Under the pieces are notes generated by a model, which made no database searches, had not been told where the DNA came from, and saw nothing but the letters and a program-made list of their open reading frames with translations. The position numbers and the translations under genes are program-made. From contig JASANH010001470.1 in the NCBI GenBank assembly GCA_030248295.1, positions 62,001 through 126,000 of the forward strand: 64,000 nt of DNA, given 5' to 3'. Shown piece after piece: positions 1 through 11,908 of the stretch (position 1 is the first letter of the stretch; every line of letters starts with the position of its first letter). This DNA comes from Mesodorylaimus sp. YZB2_4 (Eukaryota > Nematoda > Enoplea > Dorylaimida > Dorylaimidae).

Positions 1-1123
1 TTTTGCCAAGCAGCAATATCTTGCCAAGACGACGGCGCGTCCAAAGTAGATGCCGTTTGAGCTTGCGTCAGGTGTGTTGGAGGAAAACGGGAATTTGCGC
101 CCACTTCTTGGTCAGTAACACCTGCATGAAAGGGGGTAACTTCCAACTGATTTTGAAAATTTCCCAGTGTTTCGCCTCGGGCTTGTGCTTGTGTTTCAGG
201 CGTTGTGGAATCTAGCGCACCAGCTCTTGCAACATTTGTCGGTGCAGTTGTAAGTATCAATTTCCCAAGCAGATGCAAAGTCGTAGCAAGCTCCGCAGTT
301 TTGAAGGGTGTTAATTTAAAAGGAAAATCAACAGCTTTAGGTGATTCTGATTTCGTTACTGATGATGATTCGGCTTCGACTGAACCTTGCCTGAACTGAA
401 GCAATTGACGGTCAGTCAACAACGGAATTCGAGTGGTACTGTCGATCTGACTGGATGCAGAACCCGCTTTTTCAGTTATTCTGCTAGTTGATTCCACTCG
501 ATCGACCTGATTTTGCCGTTCATGGAATATTTGATTGTTGACGTTGTTTATTTCTCTTGAGTTGCTCATACTTGATGGTTGGAAGCTTGTGACAGTGGTG
601 ATGGGTCTTGAAGCCACTCCGTTGCCTGATGGCAAAAGTTTCGTTTCCGTTGAAGGAAGTAGTTTAATCAGGGCCGCTGTATCTGTGCTTCCAAACTGTT
701 CGTTTGGACCTTGATTAGGGTTTAGGGTTGTTGCCAGCGATATCTGTCTGGTTGGTTTTGCATCCTGGGCTGTTAGAAGTGGTGTTAAAATTTCTTCGAG
801 GAGCGCATTCATCGCAGAGAAAGATCCGCTGGCTGTTGCTGGACGACTTGACGCAGATGATTCGCCAGCATTGGACGGTGGTATGGCGCCTGAAAGCCCT
901 TGTCCCTCAGTTGTTTTAGAGCCTTCAAAGGTAGCGGAGATTGACTCCATAGTCGACGACATTGGAAAAATCGAGTCGGGGGTAATGAGTCTTGGTGATC
1001 TGCTAGATTCCGTAGCTGATAAATCAGCAGAGGAAGTTGTCGAGGTGGTGTCGGTTAAGCCCGAAGTGGTGCCTGTCACAATTGGAGGGGCGCTAGGTGA
1101 AGTTGAAGTAGTAGATGCCGGAT
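1..1123 (-). CDS. Ser/Thr-rich protein, internal exon running off the left edge
   Basis: On the minus strand the frame is open without a stop from base 1123 to the window edge, about 374 codons. A T-rich tract ending in AG (complement of 1124-1125) precedes it, so this is an exon entered by splicing in phase 1. The translation is rich in Ser, Thr, Ala, Pro and Asn, with stretches such as TTSTSPSAPPIVTGTTSG, and has no recognisable fold. A secreted or surface protein with an O-glycosylated or disordered stalk is a reasonable guess, but no signal peptide or anchor lies inside the window. One possible upstream exon begins with ATG at 1616 (hydrophobic start MMILGILLCARIA) and its putative donor has the right phase, but that donor is weak. 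Plus-strand reading frames over this stretch are shadows. Family unknown. Confidence 0.6.
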
Positions 1124-4018
1124 CTAAAATGTAAAGTATACGCAATAAAATGGTAGATATGCACTATACATATAATTCGTTGATGCACTTGCGGCAAGTC
1201 CTTAGAAAAATACTGTCCAGGAGATCATAGAAACTTCGCGCTGTAATTATAATCCAAAAAAATCATCCATTTCACTCACTCGAAGCACTCGAATTCGTTT
1301 CCATGGGCCACATTTGGAGAACAGAGTACGAAGGAACAATGTGTTGCATGTTACCCTGTCTTGCCGCTGGTGGTGATTTTGTAATATCATCTACAAGGGC
1401 AAGTTACAATGCATTCGATCAATGTTGGAAGACAGAATACAGAAAAAATTACTTGGCAGGCTGGCATGGCAAAAACAAATATATACTAGGGTGACGTACA
1501 AAAGCCAAGAATTAGCAGAGGGCATGTCGTATGTCACCAGAGCACATATATTGGCTTTCGCACCAGGATGAGAAGTCGGCAATACGGGCGCAGAGAAGAA
1601 TGCCAAGAATCATCATACACACAAGTTGTTTCCTTAGACTGTATTTTACAATGTGAAATATATTTTCATCGTAATTATGACGTTGATGTACTTTTCCAAC
1701 TGCAACGTCTTCGTTCTGGCCAAATTTAGTTCACCATTCCACCCCATCCTATTGCAGGTACGAATTTTGTTAGAACGGGCCGGTTTGTTCTTAATTCACA
1801 GGATACTGCTGTTCCAACAGCGAGTTAAGCTTTTGTCATGAGACTAGATTCGGGACGGGAAATAAAAAAAAGAAAAACTATAATGCATTTTTTCTGTAAG
1901 CAAAAGGAAAGTCGTCATTCAGTTAGGTCAGAGCAGATGTGCTGTCTTGGATTGCTAGTTTTGCGCAATATTTTGATTTCCCTTGACTTTTTCTTCTAAC
2001 CAAAACTCTGTATCGTGCATATTGATTGAATACGGCTGTGAGCAGCATGAATACGAGAAGAGAATTATAGAAATGAACAAAGTTAGCATTACTTTTTGGG
2101 AAGCTGCCGACTGTCTTCCTACAACTGTATAAATGATATGTTTCTTGAGTATTTAACTATCTTTCTATAACTGATATCTATGCGAAGAATAGTTTCTTTC
2201 TGGCACCTGGCGAATGTTTGAGTTTTATTCTCTCCCCCCCCCCCCTCTTTTTATTCTCCCCGTATGGGACCCACTTGAAAAACTTTCTCCCCCCTGGGAA
2301 GAATTTCGAGGAAATACGGTAATTTTTGGCTGCTCCCCATGATAAACATAAAGCATTTATTATCAGAGTGCCATGGCACAAACAACCCCTCTCAGCCGCA
2401 CTGCTTATCATCGATCTAATTTACAAGCTAATGAAGTAAAGTAAAGAAGATCCATGCCCCATAAATGACTGTGACCATAACTTCACAATGTTTTTATCAA
2501 AACGGATATTTCCACTTTTTCCACTCCTCACTAATGGGTCATCCATGTTTTTCTGAAATGATAATAGTGAGAAGTTCTAATCAGAAGCAGAAGAAAGGAA
2601 GCATCAATGCAGCATATTGATCTCATCTCATTCATTACACTAGAGTGATTGAAGAAAACTGCGCAGAAGTTGGTTGCTCGCCAGCGGTCATTGCAAACAC
2701 CATCGGCTTTGAATGTCTGATCGGATATTTCAGGTCGGATGATCGTATCCGAATTTTCGGGTGATTATTTCAGATCGGATCGGATTGGATTGGATATCCG
2801 ATCGGAACAGATGGCATGTGATCCGATCCGGCCGTGAGACAACAAGCTCATTTCAAAGAGCCACGGACACGTCAGAGAAAACAATATCAGCGAATAGTAT
2901 CCAAATGGCGATGACAAACTCAAACGGGAAAATATTCTACTTCGGCCGTAATCAAGAAAGCAAAGTTTAAAATCAGACTTTACCGCGCAAAATAAGCAAA
3001 TCGATAGTTAGTATGCTGCTCATTGCAGCCCGGTCCAGTTGGGGTTACTGCAGCCGCTCGTAATGTAGGTTTCTCGCGGAAAGGAGGACGAAAATCCGTT
3101 TTCCTATGTCGTACAAATTTTTTATTAACTGTTGTGAGGTTGTTGTCAAAATGTTCGACTTGGCTGCTGCTAAATGGTCGTGCAACATTTGCATTGGCAC
3201 CAATAGGGTTTTCCATGGACAATCCGATTCCGGTCAATACCTACGTGCTTCTTCCCTTGGTGGCCCAAAGCGTCGCTGCACCTCAATACTTTAAAAAATG
3301 TTTCTTTTGAAAAACCCCGGTTTAGATGACTAAAATTTCCTACCTATCTTCGATCATACAGTATATATATTCGTCTTGTGGGCCATCCAATATTCTCCTT
3401 GATTCCCCCCCCCCCCCCAACATGCGACTCATTACTTCCTTTGATGGATCAGAACCTGGATACGTTCCTCATTCAAATAATAACATCGTAATCGTCAGAT
3501 TCCATTTTTAGCACAAGCATTTACTTGAGCAACAAATCAATATGGACAGTAGACAAAATACGCCTTGCCGAGAAACATGAATACCTAGAATCTCCATTAC
3601 GAGCGGTTACATTAACCCTCACAGGAGCGGTTTGCAGTAGCAGCATTGTACCTACAGTATTAATTCGCTTGTTTTGCGCAGCAAAGTCTGATTTTTGACT
3701 TTATTTCCGATTTTCTTGAGAACGGCCAAAGTGGAGATTTTCATTCGCTGGAATTTAACAATGTTCAATGAGTACTGTTCTCTGATATTGATATCCCTGG
3801 CATGTCCGTGGCCTTTTTTAAAGTGTGACCCAGTGCAATAAAAAACAGTACGAGCATAGTGCACATAAAACAAAATGATGTGCTGCTGTTTTGAGCAAAT
3901 ACGGTAGATTATGGGGTAAGCGTATTCATATTGCCTTGGATTTCTAGTCGAAAGCTTTTCTTTGACATTAGTTACGGGACTTATGACATCAAAATTTTGC
4001 CAAAAATATTGGTACATA
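1124..4018. other. Gene-poor stretch with a C12 and a C14 run
   Basis: No convincing exon on either strand apart from the weak candidate near 1616. It holds C runs at 2234-2245 and 3405-3418 and a dispersed repeat at 2403-2860. Short open frames around 3000-3300 overlap on both strands and resemble no family. Confidence 0.5.
2403..2860. repeat. Dispersed repeat, copy 1 (second copy at 57650-58110)
   Basis: The first ~300 bases align by eye with 57650-58085 in the same orientation, sharing blocks such as TTTACAAGCT, CCCATAAATGAC and ATTGCAAACAC in the same order. The distal part (2720-2860) is a cluster of GATCGGAT and TCCGATC words, as is the end of the other copy. It is probably a non-autonomous DNA element or a fragment of one. 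No coding capacity. Confidence 0.6.
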
Positions 4019-4949
4019 GGGTAAAGTACCCAATTCCGAACGCCTCCTAATTGCGAACACCTGAGACCAGTCTCACTAAAACCCTTTCGCACGAGCCTTA
4101 CAGTAATGTTGGAGTCTGCGGACGGCGCCAATGTGAAGAATCCTATTTAGTGATGGGACTGTAAGAATTTCGTTTGCGGCAAATTTGTTCTCGCGGAATT
4201 ACACAAAGCATAATCGATTTATCCAAATTGATAAAGATTTATCGATTTCTTTGCGGTACAAAGCTAAGCCCTTCTCACTAACGTAGCGAGCCCGCACCGC
4301 TTTATTATAAAGTTCTGTACAGTAGTCTGGTTTTGAGCAGGAAAAAGTATTCTTGATCACTTGAATTGTGAAAAATTGCGACGATACTACCGATCAGAGC
4401 CTAATTCCGAACACTTGATCGGGATCGATTTTCCCAAATCTCGAAAAGATCAAGGGGCGCGGGTGGCCAGCCACTTCTGCTCCAACATTTACCTCTGGTT
4501 AATGTCTAATAAGTCGTGATATCCTTGCTAATTGGCGCAGGAAGCTCTAACAATGTCGAGACATGGCGCCAGCCCTATGTCTCGGCATTTTTTATATCAG
4601 TCCGATTGAAAAAATTTATTTTGTTGCAATTGCGCCTAACACTTGAAGTAATTAGTGCAGAATCGATTTATACTAGCGATTCTTTCTTGACTTTGACTGG
4701 GCTCGTAGCTTTTAAAATTCCTGCGGTGTTCGGAATTAGGGCCAGTGTTGGCCCCAATTCCGAACACACCGACAATTTTAAGAAAACTGCATTTTGCCCC
4801 TAATTACTTTACATAAGCGGATTTGCGCACGTATGCGAATTCCTAGGTAGATGACTGCAACACACACCCTATAAAGAATTACTTCTTCCTTATTTTCACG
4901 GGAGACATCAATTGACAGCTTAGGTGTTCGGAATTAGGAGACTTTACCC
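4019..4949. mobile_element. Non-autonomous inverted-repeat element (CCTAATTCCGAACACC words)
   Basis: The left end GGGTAAAGTACCCAATTCCG and the right end, read in reverse complement as GGGTAAAGTCTCCTAATTCC, form imperfect terminal inverted repeats of about 27 bp. The 16-base word CCTAATTCCGAACACC or close variants occur at both ends and again near 4398, 4725 and 4754. Flanks are ATA and TTA, so no clear target-site duplication. The minus-strand open frame 3652-4131 crosses the left end and is not a gene. No transposase. Confidence 0.65.
4726..4768. repeat. Hairpin inside the element
   Basis: Arms GTGTTCGGAATTAGGGCCA (4726-4744) and its near-perfect reverse complement ending at 4766-4768 face each other across a few bases, so the word of the host element is present as a head-to-head pair. 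Confidence 0.75.
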
Positions 4950-5478
4950 TTACCATATCCCGACATCATGGTTTAGTTTTAGGCAGCCACTTCAGTCGAA
5001 CTTGATGTACAGTAATTCTGCTTCACAGGTACCTCTATGTATGCCCCAATCTCACAGCCGCAGTATCAATATACTCAGTATTGTGAGCTACAGTGAGTTA
5101 TAGTGTTAATTTAACAATTCATAAAAGCGCTAAAAGCATAAAAGAACAAAAAGTAGAATCCTTGTAATGCTTAGGTAGGTACAGACTTTTAACTTCAATT
5201 ACCGCCAATTATGAAATGTATACTTTTATAGGCGGCAATACTTTACTTTACTGACGATGAGTCGGTGTCATCGAATAACAGGAGAATCCAGTAAATAACT
5301 GCGGTAATTTTTCCGCAATAGTAATGTATCTGCTTTCATACCGCTTACCGTTGGTTTCCAGGCAGTATGTGCATCTGGGAATACAGTGTGTTTCGATGGA
5401 TCACTCATCGATTGTCAGTTGTTTCATCGAGACTTGGAGCATGCTGCAATTACCTACTCTATCAGAATTGGCTGCACT
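4950..5478. other. Intergenic, nothing recognised
   Basis: AT-rich sequence between two inverted-repeat elements; no exon-like open frame with splice sites was seen. Confidence 0.4.
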
Positions 5479-6298
5479 GCCAGGTCCGACATCGGGTAAG
5501 GAAACTCTACCCGACCCGACCCGAGGTCTGAAATTCAAAACTCGAACCCGACCCGACCCGACCCGCGAAATCCCTTCTAAACCCGACCCGAACCCACCCG
5601 ATCTCTTTTAAAAAAAAGGTTTTTCGACAAAATTAACACAGTATTTATTTCTGACGCTGAAGAAATGCTTTCTTTCACGCAAATGATGGCTTCTCATCAA
5701 AATGGCGCACAAAAAGTGAATTGCAAACGTTTTTAGGCGTCAATCGATTTCGCAAATCGGTCACTGTCAAACCATAATACATAGTAGTAAGACGGTCCAG
5801 TCTGATGCAAGGAATTCAGTGAAACTATTATTTCCACGATAGCATTAAAATTTCAAATTTGAACTCCACTGTCCGATGCATGCTAGCCCGTAGGCCAGTT
5901 CTTTGCGTGTTAGAGAACCAGTTTGAGCGTGGTTCGGAGAGCTTGAAATTCTTGAAGGCGCATTTATAGTATTCCTAAACGCTTAAGTATATGGCCATTA
6001 CTCCTAGCCAGGGGTACGAGTAGAAATTTTGTCGACTACATATAAATGCGCCTTTACGTGAAGTATAGCCACGAGTTATCATGCGAATCGGTGCGCACTA
6101 ATATGATAGATTGATATAGGTGGCTAAAATAATTTGAAGTTGATTTGCGGCGATTTGAAATTCGGATATATTTATGTGTCAAAAAGTCGGGTTTTTTGGC
6201 CTCAGAATCAAAACCCGACCCGACCCGACCCAAACCTGACTTTTCGGGTCGGGTTTTCGGGTTCGGGTAAGGGTCGAATATCCGATGTTGGACCTGGT
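5479..6298. mobile_element. hAT-like non-autonomous element with ACCCG words
   Basis: The left end GCCAGGTCCGACATCGGGTA matches the reverse complement of the right end, ACCAGGTCCAACATCGGATA. The element is flanked by a perfect 6-bp direct repeat TGCACT (5473-5478 and 6299-6304). Inside each end lies a dense run of ACCCG or CGGGT pentamers (5505-5610, 6185-6270). The 820-bp body has no transposase frame. The terminus type and 5-8 bp duplication suggest the hAT superfamily; that assignment is inference. A relative with the same terminus is at 43877-45374. Confidence 0.75.
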
Positions 6299-8977
6299 TG
6301 CACTGTGGCCGTCTGGGGTCAAAGAATAGGCTTACCGTTGCAAAAATGGTAAAGTACTTTGGTGATCCTACAGAACGGTGATGGAATTCCACGAAGGGTC
6401 ACTGTGCTGCACATGACTCTAGACTCCAGTAGAGGAAACTACTTTACCAGTTGATAACAAGCAAAGCAAGTTGGGGGTAGATGTGCTGCGCTATGTGCTA
6501 GAAGCTGTTAAAACATTCTCGTAGAAGTAACTTTTGCGGTAGCCTAATCATAAGCGGTGCTTAAGCAAAGTACATAGCGTGAGACTATAACCTGGCAAGT
6601 ATGCAAACTACTAATGCGCTTATATCACACCATTATTTCGTTCCTCCTTTCATTTATGTACAGTGTCTCTGCTTTGCCCTACTGCATACCGCTTTATAAC
6701 ATATTTATTTCCTCCCTCTCCGATTTCGGGTCCATCCCACGGCGCCCTCATTGGCAATAAAGTTTTTCCGGTTAGTCTTAGAACGATTTTTACTGAATAA
6801 GTAACTGAGGTACAGTTTGCCTGAATTCGTGATGCCGAGGATTCTTCTCCTGTCCATCCCTCTCCATCTGACATCAAATCAGGGCGGTACGACGAGACTA
6901 CAAAATACACCTCTGTCTGTTTGATTCGGAATACGTAACATGTAGGCAGAGTGAATTTGACTTATATTTCCTCTTTCTCACCTCCTTTCGCCCCTATGAA
7001 CGCCCTTTCTTCGCATTGTGACAGGTAGAATCCAAGCCAAAGTTATCTATGTATTACGCAACCTACTTTAGGATGTGCGTTCGAGCGGTGTTTCATGGGG
7101 AAAACTTTCATGCTCCCGTTTAATTCGACTCCTCGTAATGACATCATTTGGTATGGCGTTTTGTATTTTCGAGGAACCTAATGCATTCAACAAAAATCAG
7201 AGCCGACGAAGATAATTGTGGAATATTGCATGTATGTTCAGGGAACAAACGACACGTATAAACCACATGAGGCGAGAAAATCGTATTTTCTATACTAATT
7301 CCTCTTTCGCGCCTAAAAAGTGCAGATTCGGCGAAGCACATTAGTGCCCACGCGACAATAGGGAGGTAGTCTGGACTGGGAAGAATCGGTTCGAGACAGT
7401 CTAGATCTCATTTTAGGCGCTCGGCTGGGTCGACATTCGAAGAGGTCTCTTTTCTTCTTTTTCAAAGTACACATAGGCTGAGCGACCGATCCCATGTTGC
7501 ACCATTCTCCATCATGCCGACCCACCACCAACGAGAATAGTACGAGGAGAAAAAATTATTGGGCAAAAAAGGAATTTTTATTAGTTGAGAACATCGCCAC
7601 GTCGGCGCGCCATCGTGATTCGTAAAACTGGCTCTTGTACATAGTCCTTGTATGGTAAGAGTACAGTAGGCCATGATACGCTTTATGCTCTCGTTCCGCC
7701 AACAAACATGTCCACCTTGTCCTATTCAATAAAAGAAGCTGGGTCATTGGCAAAGTTTACGTTTTCTATTATTATCACATTGGAAAGAGGAAAAACATTT
7801 CGAGGCCATTAGAGAAAACTGCCAGTTGGACCCGAATACTCATTCTTACCTGCACCATTTGGAACGAGCCGAGGCGCACGTGACTCACCAGCATTGCATG
7901 GAGATATGCCAGACTGGTGGGTCAGCATGTTGGTATGCGGATGAGAAGGACGGGTACATTGCCGACCAATAAACCATGCCTTCTACCGCGTTCCATAAGC
8001 GCCGTGTGGAAAATGTATTCCATAATGCTATTGGATTATTTTTATGGCTCGGAATTATTTGGATTGCCTCATTGACAGGTATCACATACTCATGGCCTCT
8101 GTGTATGTACGTTACTCACAGGTCAATGTTAGGCCAAACTGTTTGCTAGATTTCATGTAAACAGCAATGTTGGAGGACTATAATTACCACTAGAATGTGG
8201 TTTTTGAGCGTATTCACATGAAAACACACCGTACCCTACGCAGAGATCGGTGCCTCACGTGCTTAGGCAAACTAGACCTAACTTTTCTACTGCTAAACTT
8301 GCATAAACCAAGATGCTTCCTATCACGCAGGATGTTGGACGCTGCCCTCTTCCTTTTCATTTGCAAAAGTGCCTCCCAACAAGCAACTACTTTTTATTGT
8401 GTTGATATGTTGAGACATTTGCATAAAGATGCATCATTATGTACTATGATTGAGACATCCCAGCAAAATTAGACGAGGCTTCTTGCTAAAAATATTTGTA
8501 CATTTCTCATGCAATAATCATTGCAAAGACAACAAATAATTTATGAAGGCGTCAGCCTCTCGCGCACTTACAATAGAGCGGAGGGTTCGACTCCTGCCTG
8601 GCCAAAAGATTATTGACAGTTTATATGCCTCGGGGTGTGGCATGGCATGACACGACAGGAGTTTTGCATTTTCGTTTGCGCAGCTCAAATGACCCCAGAC
8701 ATAAATTGCACTGCATGCTATCAATATTTTCATCTGACCATTGAAGCATCCATAGTGTATATCCAGATAAGTACATAGTATGAGTACATATCTTCAAGTA
8801 CATGCCACAGTTCAGCCATCATGACCATCGTGATCTTAATTGGTGTCAAACAACCGGTGCTTTGAAAAGTTCAAGATGCAGGTCATTGCGGTTGTGTGAT
8901 GGGTTGTTTGATATTATGTTCGGAAAAGGACAAGTTCCCATGAACACAGTGTGATAAGTGGCGGCTATTTTGTTTAG
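6299..8977. other. Gene-free stretch
   Basis: About 2.7 kb with only short overlapping open frames on both strands and no splice-consistent exon chain. A B-box-like GGTTCGACTCC at 8587 sits in no tRNA cloverleaf. The upstream exon(s) of the mucin-like gene that begins at 8978 should lie here or further left but were not recognised. Confidence 0.4.
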
Positions 8978-10943
8978 GAAATCATCCGGCCTCAGCCGCT
9001 ATTGTTAGTGCGGGATCGGATGGAAATTCTCCTTTGCTTGTAACCGATCATGCTTCTGACTCGAAAGGGGGCGGTCATGACTCGAATGTGGTGAGCATAA
9101 TATCGACTTCGACCTCAGGGTCTCAGCCGCAATCGTCCATCGCGACGACCGCGGCAACCTCGAAATTGACTATAACGTCGTCGACCCATTTCCCAAACAC
9201 GACAACAACGATAGTAACAGAAAGTCTATTCCCGTCCTCGTCGCCCTCACATTTGTCCTCAAATACAACAATGACTGCCGCCAAGAATTCGACATCATCG
9301 AACTCAATGCCGACATCTGGCCAAGTGCAGAGCACCCCAGAGTTCACGAGGTAAATCTTGCTAATAGCTAATTCACAAACAAACACGCCACCCCCACCGT
9401 TGTTCCATTAACTAATCTATTCTGCGATTGGATAGTGGCACTTCCGTCGATAAGTTGGCGGTTCCCCTTGGGGGGGGGGGGGGGGGGGGGGCAGGGGAAG
9501 TTGCAATTATCGTTTTAGAGTGTGGTAAATGCAACAGAGTCATTGCCAGTGCAGTAGAGCCGGGTAGTCGCATTATCACGAATCCATATATCTAGCACAT
9601 TCTTCTTGATTTCCAGATCAGATACGGGCTCTGAATCAGCCACAGCTTTGCTCCCTCCTTCGTCACTGAACTCGAGAGTAGTACAAGTTCAAATTTGGCA
9701 TACTACCACGTCGAGAAGTGCCAGTTCTCCCGGTGCGAAGCCAGCCCTCATTTCAGCCCTGAATGGGACCATTTTGGTGACCAGTTACAAACATTCGACA
9801 ACTACGCATGCTAATTCCACCTTCATCCATGTTTCCATAAATGGAACGATCGATACAGCGAACCAAACAATCGAGACCATCATTTCAAATGTGTCTACAC
9901 CTACGAACGTCAGCATATTAATACCAGGCCTTGGCGCAGACGCGCCGAAAGTGTCTACGCTGGCACCCTCGATTTTTGCTAACCTACCCCTCTTTCTGCA
10001 TCAAGGAGCTAAAACTCTGTCAAAAGCCGTCGATGAAGAAGGAACGGATTTGGAAAATATTTCAGTTGATTCGGCTACTCAGAAGTCGCCAAATAATGCA
10101 AACTCCCCAAATGCCACCCAGCCAAACACTCAACCTCTGAGTTCAATATCGACGATCATAGAGTCGGATGAATTCCTCTCAAACCGCACAAGAAAATTTC
10201 GCCCATATGTCAATAAGGAAATTTATAAGTCACCAGATTGGTTTTTTCCGTATCCAGGCCGGTGGCCGCCCAGACAACGAGGTTTGCTGAATAGAAAGTC
10301 GAAGGTGGGGAATTCAGGAACTTCGACGAGCAGCACAACTGCACTTCTTATCAGCAACGGCAGTCCAACATTCGCCACCAACGTCACTGGAGCATCGGGT
10401 GCTGGCAATGCCAGTATCGCAAGTGGTGCAGCCATAGCAATTGGGACAGGCAGCTCGACCAGGTTTAATGCGAGTGCTGTTACCAGACAGGGCGATTTCA
10501 CTGGCACTGGCACAAACAATCGCACAGCCACGTCTGAATCAGCTGCTGGTAATAAGGTGCCCAGTTCTGGCACACGTATTTCTAGCACAGCTAATTCCAC
10601 TGCAGCTGAAAGCGCCCTTAATTCGAGCTCACTGAGTGCCAATCAGGCTAATGCAACAGCACAAATCGCCAGCTCGACAAATGCGAGCACAGCAAATGCT
10701 ACTGCAACAAGTGCCAGTAATCAGAGCCACACCACAACAGGCGATATCGCGTTAAGCAACAGGATAACCAGCACAAGCGCATCCACCAGCAGCAAAATCA
10801 CCAACCTTGCTTTATTCTTCACCAGCTCAAGTACGGGCACCAGTTCAGCATCAACTTTCAGTCACCCGTCACTCAGCACACCCACTACAGCGTCCACTGC
10901 TAGTACTAAAAGGATTGTTAGTAATGCAATTTTTGAAATTTGA
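8978..10943 (+). CDS. Mucin-like Ser/Thr/Asn-rich secreted or surface protein (5' incomplete)
   Basis: Two exons are supported: 8978-9350 (acceptor after TTTTGTTTAG, donor GTAAAT) and 9617-10943 (acceptor TTGATTTCCAG). The junction splits an AGA codon and keeps phase. The intron holds a 22-base G run. The product (about 565 residues visible) is dominated by Ser, Thr, Ala and Asn, with about 20 N-x-S/T sequons in the second exon (for example NATQ, NRTR, NVTG, NATA). One distinct island near residue 200 of exon 2, YKSPDWFFPYPGRWPPRQRG, is aromatic and basic and may be the only folded or binding segment. Known mucin-type proteins have this composition; role and anchoring are unknown. The stop at 10941-10943 could be bypassed if the weak donor near 10920 is used. 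No signal peptide was found, so the 5' exon is missing. Confidence 0.65.
9470..9491 (+). repeat. G22 mononucleotide tract in the intron of the mucin-like gene
   Basis: Twenty-two consecutive G within the 266-bp intron 9351-9616, on the transcribed-sense strand. Confidence 0.95.
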
Positions 10944-11908
10944 TGCTCGTTTTTCTGCGCAATGTGCCAGACGATTTTATGCACGTCATGAAGTTCTTGG
11001 ATGTATATTAGACTAAAGTACGTATGTGACTGTACTGTATTGTAAAACATACAGTCCCATTCGGATATGTCCCAAGCAGAAAACGTTGATTGCCATTCCA
11101 CACGACATGATTCCGCACCCACTCTTGCTATGATATTGAATAAAGAGGGTTCATTAGTTACTAGCAAAAAGTAGGAGGTGCGTTCATTTATGGTCTTTAA
11201 TTCCACGCCTCGTTCATAAATTCCACGCCCCCCCCCCTTTGCGCATGCCATGCATTGCCTGTTAGCCTTGACGGCAGCTTCACAAAAATGCTGTGGTTCA
11301 TGGAGCTGCAAACTTTTCTACTGCGGTGTAACAGCAAATGTGTTGAACTTCTGACATTTTTGATTCGGGCTTCAATCACATTTAGGCAAGGGATTAGATC
11401 ACGGATGACTGTTTTTCTTAATTACTGAACAAGCCTCAAAATGACTTAGCTAAATTGTTCTATTCAATTAGAAAAAAGTTTTGTAACCGCCTCCGGTACC
11501 ATGTACATATGCGTACATGTATGTAGCTGGTAGCTCATACGAAACAGAATCGGCGAAGTTTAGTTTACAGTATGACTGCACCAGCTTGTCATTATGATTC
11601 CGCGTAAAGGACGATTAAATTTTCACGCAAAATCTGACCTTTTATCACCTCGTCGCTGCAAAAGATAAGGTTTTTCGATCGACTTAAAATTACCTTAAAG
11701 TAATTCCAAAAAACAAACATTCTGCTCGTATTTCTGTGACATCTTAGTTTGACACATTTTTGCAAGCACAAACGATAAGTGCAAAGCATGCACACGTCGA
11801 ATATTCCAGACAAAAATAGTTTTAGAAGCTTGTTCCCATGGTATATACATCAGGGCATCCATTTTGTCAGTAAAAACCCCGCAAAAATGACAAAAAACAT
11901 GACTCTTT
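10944..11908. other. Intergenic, C10 tract
   Basis: Convergent interval between the mucin-like gene (+) and the GPCR (-). It contains a C10 run at 11228-11237 and no supported exon. Confidence 0.45.

Noticed and set aside
3652-4131. 159-codon minus-strand frame
   Set aside because: It crosses the terminus of the inverted-repeat element at 4019 and part of it is translated terminal repeat; no family resemblance.
8560-8615. tRNA gene suggested by GGTTCGACTCC
   Set aside because: No A box at the right distance and no pairing acceptor or D stem upstream.
10223-10642. 139-codon minus-strand frame
   Set aside because: Antisense shadow of the low-complexity mucin-like exon.
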